In this document: positions 1 through 5,467 of the stretch, in pieces | Numbering within the stretch: position 1 is the stretch's first letter | Layout: the number at the start of each line of letters is the position of its first letter | Assembly: GCA_021797365.1 (NCBI GenBank) | Contig: JAJZZU010000130.1 | Coordinates: forward strand, 1-7,123 | From: Pseudomonadota bacterium | GTDB lineage: Bacteria > Pseudomonadota > Gammaproteobacteria > Acidiferrobacterales > Acidiferrobacteraceae | Direction of reading: 5' to 3' | Length of the DNA stretch: 7,123 nt | Position numbers and translations under genes: made by a program | Notes under the pieces: generated by a model | What the model was told of the DNA's origin: nothing | The model's database searches: none | What the model saw: only the letters and a program-made list of their open reading frames with translations

Positions 1-1
1 T

Positions 2-376
2 CTTGAGGCCGTAGACCACGTCCTGGGCCAGCGGCCACCCGCGCTGGTGGCCTTTCCCGTGCATTATGAGACGCCACCGGACGAACTGACCATGGCGCTC
101 TCCAAGGCGATCCGCGCGGTCGATCAGGGCGAGGGGGTCTTGATCCTCGCCGATATCTATGGGGCCACCCATATCAACGTCGCCTGCCGCCTGCTGGCGC
201 GCCATCGGGTGGAGCTCGTCACCGGCCTGAATCTACCCATGCTGATCCGTGTATTGAACTATCGCGACCTGCCGCTCGATGACCTCATCGGGAAGGCCTT
301 GAGCGGCGGAATGGAAGGGATCGTCTGTGCCACTGAATTTTGTCTCCTGGATGACGCCAAACATGAAGTGCATTGA
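2..376 (+). CDS. PTS EIIA component, mannose family (partial, N-terminus off the left edge)
   Basis: This is the C-terminal part of a cytoplasmic EIIA of the mannose/fructose PTS family, which accepts phosphate from HPr on a histidine near its N-terminus. The reading frame is open to position 2, so the GTG at 47 is an internal valine and not the start. Seen in the sequence: a hydrophobic strand followed by the ADIYGATHINVA segment, then the VELVTGLNLPMLIRVL segment and a terminal GGMEGI. All three match the conserved core of this family (E. coli ManX has DTWGGSPFNAASR and GVNIPML). About 16 N-terminal residues, including the phosphorylated histidine, are outside the window. The stop codon lies inside the HPr gene (14-base overlap), which suggests translational coupling. 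No EIIB or EIIC domain follows, so a regulatory rather than a transport role is inferred. Confidence 0.88.
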   Translation, partial: LEAVDHVLGQRPPALVAFPVHYETPPDELTMALSKAIRAVDQGEGVLILADIYGATHINVACRLLARHRVELVTGLNLPMLIRVLNYRDLPLDDLIGKALSGGMEGIVCATEFCLLDDAKHEVH

Positions 377-632
377 GGTCGCGGTCGTCAATAAATTGGG
401 CATGCATGCACGGGCTTCGGCGAAGCTCGTAAGTCTCGCCTCGTCGTTCGAATCCACCATCACGGTGACCCGCGATGGGCGTAGCGTCAATGGCAAGAGC
501 ATCATGGGTATCATGATGCTGGCGGCCGGCCAGGGATCAATCTTGAAGATTTGCGCCGAGGGAGTAGACGAGGGCGAGGCCAGCCAGGCCCTGTGCCGAT
601 TGATCGAACAGCGCTTCGGAGAAGAGGTCTGA
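363..632 (+). CDS. ptsH: HPr, phosphocarrier protein of the PTS
   Basis: HPr is a small cytoplasmic phosphocarrier that takes phosphate from Enzyme I on His15 and hands it to EIIA proteins. The ATG at 363 gives an 89-residue protein, a normal HPr length. It also places the active-site histidine exactly at position 15 (NKLGMHARASAKLV) and the regulatory serine exactly at position 46 (GKSIMGIMML). Upstream in-frame starts at 327 (GTG) and 351 (ATG) would spoil this numbering and add an unusual N-terminal tail, so 363 is preferred even though its Shine-Dalgarno site is weak. The first 14 bases overlap the EIIA gene, and the stop (TGA) shares one base with the Enzyme I start in the string TGATG. 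Keeping Ser46 and its context is what is expected of HPr controlled by HPr kinase/phosphorylase, whose gene is not in the window. Confidence 0.95.
   Translation: MKCIEVAVVNKLGMHARASAKLVSLASSFESTITVTRDGRSVNGKSIMGIMMLAAGQGSILKICAEGVDEGEASQALCRLIEQRFGEEV
618..627 (+). promoter_or_regulatory. Ribosome binding site of Enzyme I
   Basis: The purine-rich string GGAGAAGAGG sits 4 bases upstream of the ATG at 632, inside the last codons of HPr. It decides the Enzyme I start over the longer in-frame opening and supports coupled translation of HPr and Enzyme I. Confidence 0.7.
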
Positions 633-2383
633 TGCTCGCACTTCACGGCAAGGGCGTAAGCAGCGGAATCGCCATAGGGCGCGCCTATGTGTTGAAGCGC
701 GAACGCCTGAAGATCCCGGAATACGTCATACCGGCAGCATTCGTGGAAGACGAGGTGCAACGCTTCCTGGAAGCCGTCGAGACTACGCGCCAGGAGCTGA
801 GCGACATTCGCGACCACATCCCGCCGGACGCACCGGTCGAGGCGGCAAGCTTTCTCGATACCCATCTGCTCATTTTGAATGACACCATGGTCTCGGATGC
901 GCCCATAAAAGACATCCGCGACAATCAGTGGAATGCCGAGTTCGCGCTAAAGACCCAGAGCGATCGCCTGATTGCGGTGTTCGAGGGTATGGAGGACCCC
1001 TATCTACGCAACAAGAAGATCGATGTCGCGCAGGTGGTCGAGCGGGTCCTGCGCAACCTCCTGAACCCGGATGGACACGAGGCCGAACTGATACCGGATG
1101 AATTGGATGGATGCGTCGTGGTCGCCAACGACCTCGCGCCGGCCGATACCGTGACCCTGAAAAACAAGGGTATCGTGGCGTTTGTCACTAACCTCGGCGG
1201 ACCGATCTCGCATACCGCCATCCTCTCGCGCAGCCTCGGGATACCGGCGATCGTCGCGGTTCACGGCGCAACCCGCTACATCGACAATAACGATGTGCTC
1301 ATAGTCGACGGCAAGCGCGGAATCCTGTTCGTGGCCCCGGACGCGATCGTGATCTCCGAATACGAGAGGCGCGCGCGCAAGATCGAACGGCTGCAGCGTG
1401 AACTGAAGGCCTTGCGCACGAGCAAGGCCCTAAGCCGCGACGGCGTTACCGTGCAGCTGCTCGCCAACATAGAGCTTCCCGAGGACATGGCCGGCGTTCA
1501 TCAGGCCCTGGCGAGCGGTATCGGGCTTTACCGCACTGAGTTTTTGTTCATGAACCGCAAGACGCCGCCCGACGAGGAGGAGCAATTCGCGGCCTACGTC
1601 AAGGTGATACGCGAGCTCCCCGGGCAGCCGGTCACCATTCGCACGCTCGATCTGGGGGCGGACAAGCACGCCGACATCGACCTGCCGACCACGGCCGTCA
1701 ACCCGGCCCTGGGGTTGCGTGCCGTGCGTCTATGCCTGCAGGAGGTCGGGCTTTTCAAAGTCCAGTTGCGCGCGATTTTGCGCGCATCGGCGTTTGGAAC
1801 GGTGCGCCTCATGATCCCGATGCTATCCAATATCGACGAGATCGCGCGCGTCGTCGAGCTCGTGCGCGAGGTGCAAGAAGAGCTGCTTCGGACTGGCGTC
1901 GACTTCGACACCGACATACCGATAGGGGGCATGATCGAAGTCCCGGCGGCAGCCGTGTCCGCCGACCTGTTCGCCGCCCACCTCGACTTCCTGTCGATCG
2001 GCACCAATGACCTCATTCAATACACGCTTGCCATCGATCGCGTCGATGACACCGTGAACTATCTCTACGACCCGCTCCACCCCTCGGTCTTGCGGCTCAT
2101 CGCCATGACCATAGACGCCGCCGACAAGCAAGGCATCCCGGTGGCCATGTGCGGCGAGATGGCCGGCGACACGCGCTATACGCGCCTTTTGCTGGGGCTT
2201 GGCCTGCGGGAATTCAGCATGCATCCCTCGGCGTTGCTCGAGATCAAAAAGATCGTGCGCGAGAGCACTATCGCAGACTTGAAGCAGCAGTCCGCGCAAG
2301 TCATGGCGGCCCGCGACCCGCGCGCCGTCCAGATGCTGGTCGAGCGCATGAACGGTGATGGGGACGGGGCAACAGAAGGATGA
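632..2383 (+). CDS. ptsI: PTS Enzyme I (phosphoenolpyruvate-protein phosphotransferase)
   Basis: Enzyme I is cytoplasmic. It takes phosphate from phosphoenolpyruvate onto a histidine and passes it to HPr. The ATG at 632 gives 583 residues (E. coli 575). It overlaps the HPr stop by one base and follows a GGAGAAGAGG Shine-Dalgarno stretch at 618-627; the longer frame from 551 would run far into the HPr gene. Domains seen in order: an N-terminal GKGVSSGIAIGRA motif and the HPr-binding helical region (about 1-145); the swivelling phosphohistidine domain with GGPISHTAILSRS, active His194; and the C-terminal PEP-binding barrel with GIGLYRTEFLFM (297-307), MIEVPAAA (434-441), SIGTNDLIQYTLAIDR (455-470) and VAMCGEMAGD (504-513). 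Cys507 matches the conserved active-site cysteine. There is no N-terminal GAF domain, so this is the PtsI type and not the PtsP (nitrogen PTS) type. Confidence 0.96.
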   Translation: MLALHGKGVSSGIAIGRAYVLKRERLKIPEYVIPAAFVEDEVQRFLEAVETTRQELSDIRDHIPPDAPVEAASFLDTHLLILNDTMVSDAPIKDIRDNQWNAEFALKTQSDRLIAVFEGMEDPYLRNKKIDVAQVVERVLRNLLNPDGHEAELIPDELDGCVVVANDLAPADTVTLKNKGIVAFVTNLGGPISHTAILSRSLGIPAIVAVHGATRYIDNNDVLIVDGKRGILFVAPDAIVISEYERRARKIERLQRELKALRTSKALSRDGVTVQLLANIELPEDMAGVHQALASGIGLYRTEFLFMNRKTPPDEEEQFAAYVKVIRELPGQPVTIRTLDLGADKHADIDLPTTAVNPALGLRAVRLCLQEVGLFKVQLRAILRASAFGTVRLMIPMLSNIDEIARVVELVREVQEELLRTGVDFDTDIPIGGMIEVPAAAVSADLFAAHLDFLSIGTNDLIQYTLAIDRVDDTVNYLYDPLHPSVLRLIAMTIDAADKQGIPVAMCGEMAGDTRYTRLLLGLGLREFSMHPSALLEIKKIVRESTIADLKQQSAQVMAARDPRAVQMLVERMNGDGDGATEG

Positions 2384-2810
2384 TGGCGGTGTCTATCCTG
2401 GAGTCGCATGCAGGTGCCGTGGGGACAGGCTCATAAGGGGACTCCGGGATTCATGGGCCGTCTTAGCCGCGCGCACTGATCGCATCATACCCGCGCTAAT
2501 CGGGAAGGCAGAACAGATGGTACGGCGGCTTCCTTCAAGCACGCAGGGCGCAACGACTGGCTCTCACCACCGCCGCTTGACCCTGCGGATAAGTGCGGCC
2601 ATCTGACCGCTATCGCCATACTCCGGCCTCTTTGCGTGCGCAACGAGAGATCGCCTCGTTATCCGCGCATCTCCCGCCGCGGAAACGCCTCGCCCTTCCG
2701 GGATCCCCGCTGAGCGCGGGATCGTGCCGATGAGAGCTATGGTGCGCTGGCCCTCAGTCGCGCAGCGTCGACTATGCGCCCCACGCTCGCCCGCCAATAA
2801 CGGGGCAGGC
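2384..2810. other. Non-coding gap with several inverted repeats
   Basis: About 430 bases lie between the Enzyme I stop and the stop of the convergent WYL-like gene. Open frames here are arginine- and proline-rich, lack convincing ribosome sites and resemble no family I know. A 17-codon frame from an ATG at 2383 overlaps the Enzyme I stop but ends at 2436. Inverted repeats seen are TTGCG/CGCAA at 2632-2643, AACGAG/CTCGTT at 2642-2660 (7-base loop), GATCCC/GGGATC at 2702-2723, and GCCCGCC/GGCAGGC at 2789-2810 (one G-T pair). None is followed by a clear T-run on either strand, so I cannot name an intrinsic terminator for either flanking operon. Confidence 0.55.
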
Positions 2811-3218
2811 CTAGCGCCGCGAGGTCCTCGCGGGACGAAACGGCCCCACCGGCGCCGAGGGAGAGATAGGGGGGCGCAAGACCGGTGCACTGGGATCAGA
2901 GACCGCGCAGATGAGCCCGTTGCGGTAGCGGGAGCGGGTAGCGCTGAAGCCCTCCGAGTGTCGGGGCGCGAAGGTCCTCTTCAGTAGCGCCGCGGCACTG
3001 ATCTTACGTATGCGAAACGGCCGCCAGAACGGGGGCGTGCGTCCCGACTCCGAGTGCCCGCTGACCTGATAGCAGTCCACAATGATCTCGCCGCTTGCGT
3101 CCTCGTACACGGCATGCGGCTCCACCACCCGCACCTGGGCCTGATCGCGATAACGCAATGCGCAGCAGCACCGGGACTGCACGGCCTCCTTGAAAACGCT
3201 CAAGACGTCTCCTGCCAT
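2811..3218 (-). CDS. Small WYL-domain-like protein
   Basis: This 135-residue protein looks like the small stand-alone WYL-type proteins of bacteria. WYL domains are SH3-like folds that usually sense a ligand or nucleic acid in transcription regulators and phage-defence regulators. Seen in order: a helix VFKEAVQSR (8-16), a strand ALRYRD (20-25), the RVVEPHAVYED stretch (30-40), DCYQVSGHSESG (48-59), PFWRPFRIRKIS (63-74), and a final FAPRHSEGF (83-91) with ICAV near 103-106, where relatives usually end. No helix-turn-helix is present, so DNA binding is not evident. The last 25 or so residues are rich in Pro, Ser and Arg and look like an added tail, possibly from loss of the original stop. The ATG at 3218 follows a strong GGGAGGAG site. 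The gene converges on the pts operon and probably stands alone as a transcription unit. Function is unknown; the family call rests on pattern recognition. Confidence 0.68.
   Translation of the reverse strand: MAGDVLSVFKEAVQSRCCCALRYRDQAQVRVVEPHAVYEDASGEIIVDCYQVSGHSESGRTPPFWRPFRIRKISAAALLKRTFAPRHSEGFSATRSRYRNGLICAVSDPSAPVLRPPISPSAPVGPFRPARTSRR
2817..2833. repeat. Perfect 17-base inverted repeat in the tail of the WYL-like gene
   Basis: CCGCGAGG and CCTCGCGG flank a single T, giving 8-base perfect arms. As RNA it would form a 7-pair GC-rich stem with a 3-base loop. It lies over the last codons of the WYL-like gene, directly before its stop and next to the imperfect hairpin at 2789-2810. It may help end or stabilise that transcript. 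No T-run follows, so it is not a standard intrinsic terminator. Confidence 0.45.
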
Positions 3219-3479
3219 ACGCTCCTCCCGCTGTGGTTCCCGAATCGTTCCTGTTTATGGTGACGATAAGCGAGCACCACTATGGCCCAAAACCCCAAAA
3301 CGCGCAACGATCTCCGGCAAAAACCCGCCATTGTCAATGGGGCACCGATCAGGGATACCCGCTGGCGTGCCGGTCTGCGAGGCGAGATACCGGACAGGTG
3401 GCCGAGGTCCCCGTACGGGAACCCCTACACCACCACCGGGTATTCCGGGCTCCAGGCCTCACATCGAGAATGGCTGGGC
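3219..3479. other. Intergenic region, no supported gene
   Basis: These 260 bases separate the start of the WYL-like gene from the terminator of the reductase gene. They should hold the WYL gene's promoter on the minus strand, but I see no clear -35/-10 pair. A plus-strand frame opens at the ATG at 3282 and runs to 3629, antisense into the reductase gene. Its first 77 or so codons are not obviously artefactual, but there is no good ribosome site and no family I can name. A 10-base palindrome, CCCGTACGGG, lies at 3410-3419. Confidence 0.4.
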
Positions 3480-3512
3480 AAAACACGGGGTCGGCCGGGA
3501 GACGGCGCCCCG
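3480..3512 (-). terminator. Probable intrinsic terminator of the disulfide reductase gene
   Basis: Read on the minus strand, a hairpin begins two bases after the TGA stop of the reductase. Its outer arms are CGGGG/CCCCG and its inner arms GCCG/CGGC, with a small asymmetric internal loop and a 5-base loop. It is followed by TGTTTT. The short T-run makes this a moderate rather than a strong terminator. Confidence 0.5.
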
Positions 3513-3513
3513 C

Positions 3514-4926
3514 TCAGGATGCGTCTTGCACGCCGTCGCCGGCACCGAACACATAGCCCTGGAGCCGCCACTTGGCGGCCAGGGTCTCGACGGCGTTCTG
3601 GAACTCCTCGCTGCGCGAGGGGTGATTGAAGCCGGTACCGGCGATGCGGCGCAGGGCCCCAAGCGATGGGCTTGCGGTGAGCATATGAATCAATTCACCG
3701 GCCTCGGCGCCCAGAACCTCGCCCCCGAGGAGTGCGCCGTTATCGAGGTCGGCAATGAGCCGCACATAACCCTCCGGCTCATCCTGGCCAAGCGCCCGAG
3801 GCGAGGTCTCGAAGGCCGCGAACCCGACCCCGGGCTCATGGCCCTCGTCCTCGGCCTGCTCCTCGGTCAGTCCCACGCGCGCCAGTTCGATGGCGCTGTA
3901 GACCGCCTCGGGTACGCGCGTCAGGTCCCGCCTACGGCTCCCGGGCGCCAGGATATTGTCGATCGCAACCCCGGCCTCGTAGAGCGCGCGATTGGCGGTC
4001 ATGGGGCCCGCCACGCAATCCCCGATGGCGTAGATCGTGGTACCGGCCGCACGCATCTTATCGTCGACAACGATGTGACCCCGGGCATCAAGGCGCACCC
4101 CTGCACGCGCCAGATCGAGTCCCTCAGTGACCGGCCGCCGGCCGGTGGCGAGCAGGGCCCAATCCGCCGCCATGACCTCACCGCCTGTGGTGGTAACGGA
4201 CACCCCGGTCTCGGTGGCCGTGAGCGTGCGCGCCCCGGCACGGATCGGAGCGAGCCCAGCATCGGCCATGGCGGTGCGCAAGAGCTTCATGGCCGGCGTA
4301 CTGAACTCGGGCCGCGCAAACGGATCCTGGCGCGCAAGCCATGTCACCTCGCGACCGAAGGCCCGCAGGATATAGGCGAACTCAAGGGCCACCACCCCGC
4401 CCCCCACGATGAGCACCCGTGCCCCTTCCGGCGCCGGCTCGTCGAACAAAAGATCGCTGTGGAGGACGCGCCCCGGCGTCACCGCGAAGCCCTCCGGGAC
4501 ATGGGGCGCGGAGCCGGTGGCAATGATCACGGCGCGCGGCGAGATCGTGTCGCCGCCCGGCTCTACGATGACCGTGTTTTGGTCCTGGAACCGCGCATGC
4601 CCCGTGAGCGCGGTTACGCCCAGGCGCTTTAGATACGATTGGTAGCTGTCGCGCACCGCCACGACCACCTCGCGTTGATGGCGCCACGCCTGCGCGAGAT
4701 CACCGCGCAGGCCGCCCACGATGCCGCGCTTTTCGAAATGACGTGCGGAATCGAGCACGCGCGCGGTATGGTACCAGTCCTTCTTGGGGACGCACCCGCG
4801 GTTCAGGCAGCACCCGCCCCACGTGGCCTTTTCGACGATCATGGTGCTCAGCCCACGCAGCGCCGCCAATACCGCCGCCCGGTAACCGCCGGGCCCGGAT
4901 CCGATCACCAGAAGATCGCACTCCAT
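3514..4926 (-). CDS. FAD-dependent class I disulfide oxidoreductase (lipoamide dehydrogenase / glutathione reductase family), probably NADPH-type
   Basis: A 470-residue flavoenzyme that moves electrons between a nicotinamide cofactor and a disulfide substrate through FAD and a redox cysteine pair. Seen in order: the FAD-binding motif VIGSGPGGYRAA (7-18); the redox site GGCCLNRGCVPKK (37-49), with Cys40 and Cys45 as the pair; IIATGSAPHVP (134-144); the nucleotide-binding GGGVVALEFA (175-184); the second FAD motif TIYAIGDC (297-304); and a dimerisation domain ending in NHPSRSEE, with the His435-Glu440 dyad that serves as the acid/base. The nucleotide site has Ala where NADH enzymes have the third Gly. 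It also has Arg199 and Arg205 in a spacing like the NADPH-binding arginines of glutathione reductase. Start: the ATG at 4926 follows AAGGGGGT and directly precedes the FAD motif; the ATG at 4998 would add a basic tail and run into the divergent gene. Automatic annotation would probably say dihydrolipoyl dehydrogenase. No 2-oxoacid dehydrogenase genes are adjacent, so the substrate is open. Confidence 0.9.
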   Translation of the reverse strand: MECDLLVIGSGPGGYRAAVLAALRGLSTMIVEKATWGGCCLNRGCVPKKDWYHTARVLDSARHFEKRGIVGGLRGDLAQAWRHQREVVVAVRDSYQSYLKRLGVTALTGHARFQDQNTVIVEPGGDTISPRAVIIATGSAPHVPEGFAVTPGRVLHSDLLFDEPAPEGARVLIVGGGVVALEFAYILRAFGREVTWLARQDPFARPEFSTPAMKLLRTAMADAGLAPIRAGARTLTATETGVSVTTTGGEVMAADWALLATGRRPVTEGLDLARAGVRLDARGHIVVDDKMRAAGTTIYAIGDCVAGPMTANRALYEAGVAIDNILAPGSRRRDLTRVPEAVYSAIELARVGLTEEQAEDEGHEPGVGFAAFETSPRALGQDEPEGYVRLIADLDNGALLGGEVLGAEAGELIHMLTASPSLGALRRIAGTGFNHPSRSEEFQNAVETLAAKWRLQGYVFGAGDGVQDAS

Positions 4927-4960
4927 CACACTACCCCCTTCGCGTCGCCTCACGCCGCGC

Positions 4961-4989
4961 TTGTGCCGATGTCGCGACCTTGGCATGAT
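4961..4989 (+). promoter_or_regulatory. Possible sigma70-type promoter of the divergent unknown gene
   Basis: TTGTGC (4961-4966) and CATGAT (4984-4989) are separated by 17 bases and match the -35 and -10 consensus at 3 of 6 and 4 of 6 positions. Transcription would start near 4996, almost on the ATG at 4997. That would imply a leaderless transcript or use of the ATG at 5009. The gap between the two divergent genes is only about 70 bases, so their promoters must be close or overlap. This is a weak match by eye. Confidence 0.25.
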
Positions 4990-4996
4990 CCGGCCC

Positions 4997-5458
4997 ATGA
5001 AGGCCTTGATGCGGATGTTCGCGCAGCGTCGCGATAGACGCCTGCTCGATCGATTCTTTGCCCGTTACCAGGGTCGCACGCTCATCGTCCATCAAGGTCT
5101 TACGCTCGACTGGCTGGAGGAACTCCTGAAGCTCGGGGGCGGGGGTGGACACTTTCGCATCGATATACGCCAGCCGCCCGGTCGGCACAGCCCCGTGTTG
5201 TGGCTCGCGCACCGCTTCATCCTGCCCCTGGATCTCCCCCTGCCGGTCCTGTGTGACGTCGGGCCCATGACCATCGCGATCCGTCACCTACGTTCCGCAG
5301 GCCGGCTATGCCATCCCGCCGATATCGCGTGGATACTCGAGGACATGCGTGTTCGCGCGCGCGTCCATGCGACCTTGTCCCGGCACTCGCATCGGCTCAC
5401 GGCCGATTTGGGCCTTGCCGTCTGCGACAACACCTTCGAGATGGACCTTGGCGGCTGA
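4997..5458 (+). CDS. Unrecognised protein of about 153 residues
   Basis: I do not recognise this protein. From the ATG at 4997 it has 153 residues. It begins with a very basic helical stretch (RRDRRLLDRFFARYQGR, 11-27), then LTLDWLEELLKL (35-46), a run of five glycines (47-51) and a probable beta-rich core with FRIDIRQ (53-59) and VLWLAHRFILPLDLPLPVL (67-85). MTIAIRHL (91-98), a helix PADIAWILEDM (107-117) and a C-terminus ending in Gly-Gly follow. It has nine histidines, three cysteines, and no signal peptide or clear membrane segment. The start is uncertain: ATGs at 4985, 4997, 5009 and 5015 are in frame, and the best Shine-Dalgarno-like string (GAAGG at 4999-5003) would serve 5009. Coding is supported by GC-rich third positions, by the absence of another gene on either strand, and by the exact stop-to-stop junction with tldE. 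A distant relation to the DUF1249/YqiB family crossed my mind but the match is poor. Confidence 0.75.
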   Translation: MKALMRMFAQRRDRRLLDRFFARYQGRTLIVHQGLTLDWLEELLKLGGGGGHFRIDIRQPPGRHSPVLWLAHRFILPLDLPLPVLCDVGPMTIAIRHLRSAGRLCHPADIAWILEDMRVRARVHATLSRHSHRLTADLGLAVCDNTFEMDLGG

Positions 5459-5467
5459 TCAGCCGCC
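5450..5467. repeat. 18-base perfect palindrome spanning both stop codons
   Basis: GGCGGCTGATCAGCCGCC is its own reverse complement. Its centre, TGATCA, is the TGA stop of the plus-strand unknown gene (5456-5458) abutting the TGA stop of minus-strand tldE (5459-5461). The flanking GGC GGC encodes the final Gly-Gly of each protein on its own strand. Each transcript could form a 7-pair stem with a GATC loop at its stop codon. Neither side has a T-run, so a role in 3'-end protection or factor-dependent termination is only inferred. Confidence 0.8.

Noticed and set aside
327..362. Earlier HPr starts at 327 or 351
   Set aside because: Only the 363 start puts the active histidine at 15 and the regulatory serine at 46, as in characterised HPr proteins.
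551..631. Longer N-terminus for Enzyme I starting at 551
   Set aside because: The added 27 residues are Arg-rich and lie inside HPr in another frame. The ATG at 632 has a good ribosome site and the normal family N-terminus.
2383..2436. A 17-codon frame overlapping the Enzyme I stop
   Set aside because: It has the right spacing for a coupled gene but is too short and unlike any known peptide. I cannot exclude that it is the stub of a lost downstream gene.
2564..2890. Minus-strand 108-codon frame in the inverted-repeat region
   Set aside because: It is Arg- and Pro-rich, overlaps the WYL-like gene, has no recognisable motif, and lies across several inverted repeats.
3190..4632. Long plus-strand frame (480 codons) antisense to the reductase gene
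   Set aside because: It mirrors the codon bias of the reductase on the other strand, has no family resemblance, and the minus-strand frame contains every motif of a disulfide reductase.
3514..4926. Calling the reductase mercuric reductase or the E3 subunit of pyruvate dehydrogenase
   Set aside because: There is no N-terminal metal-binding domain and no C-terminal cysteine pair as in MerA, no adjacent mer or pdh genes, and the nucleotide site looks NADPH-type.
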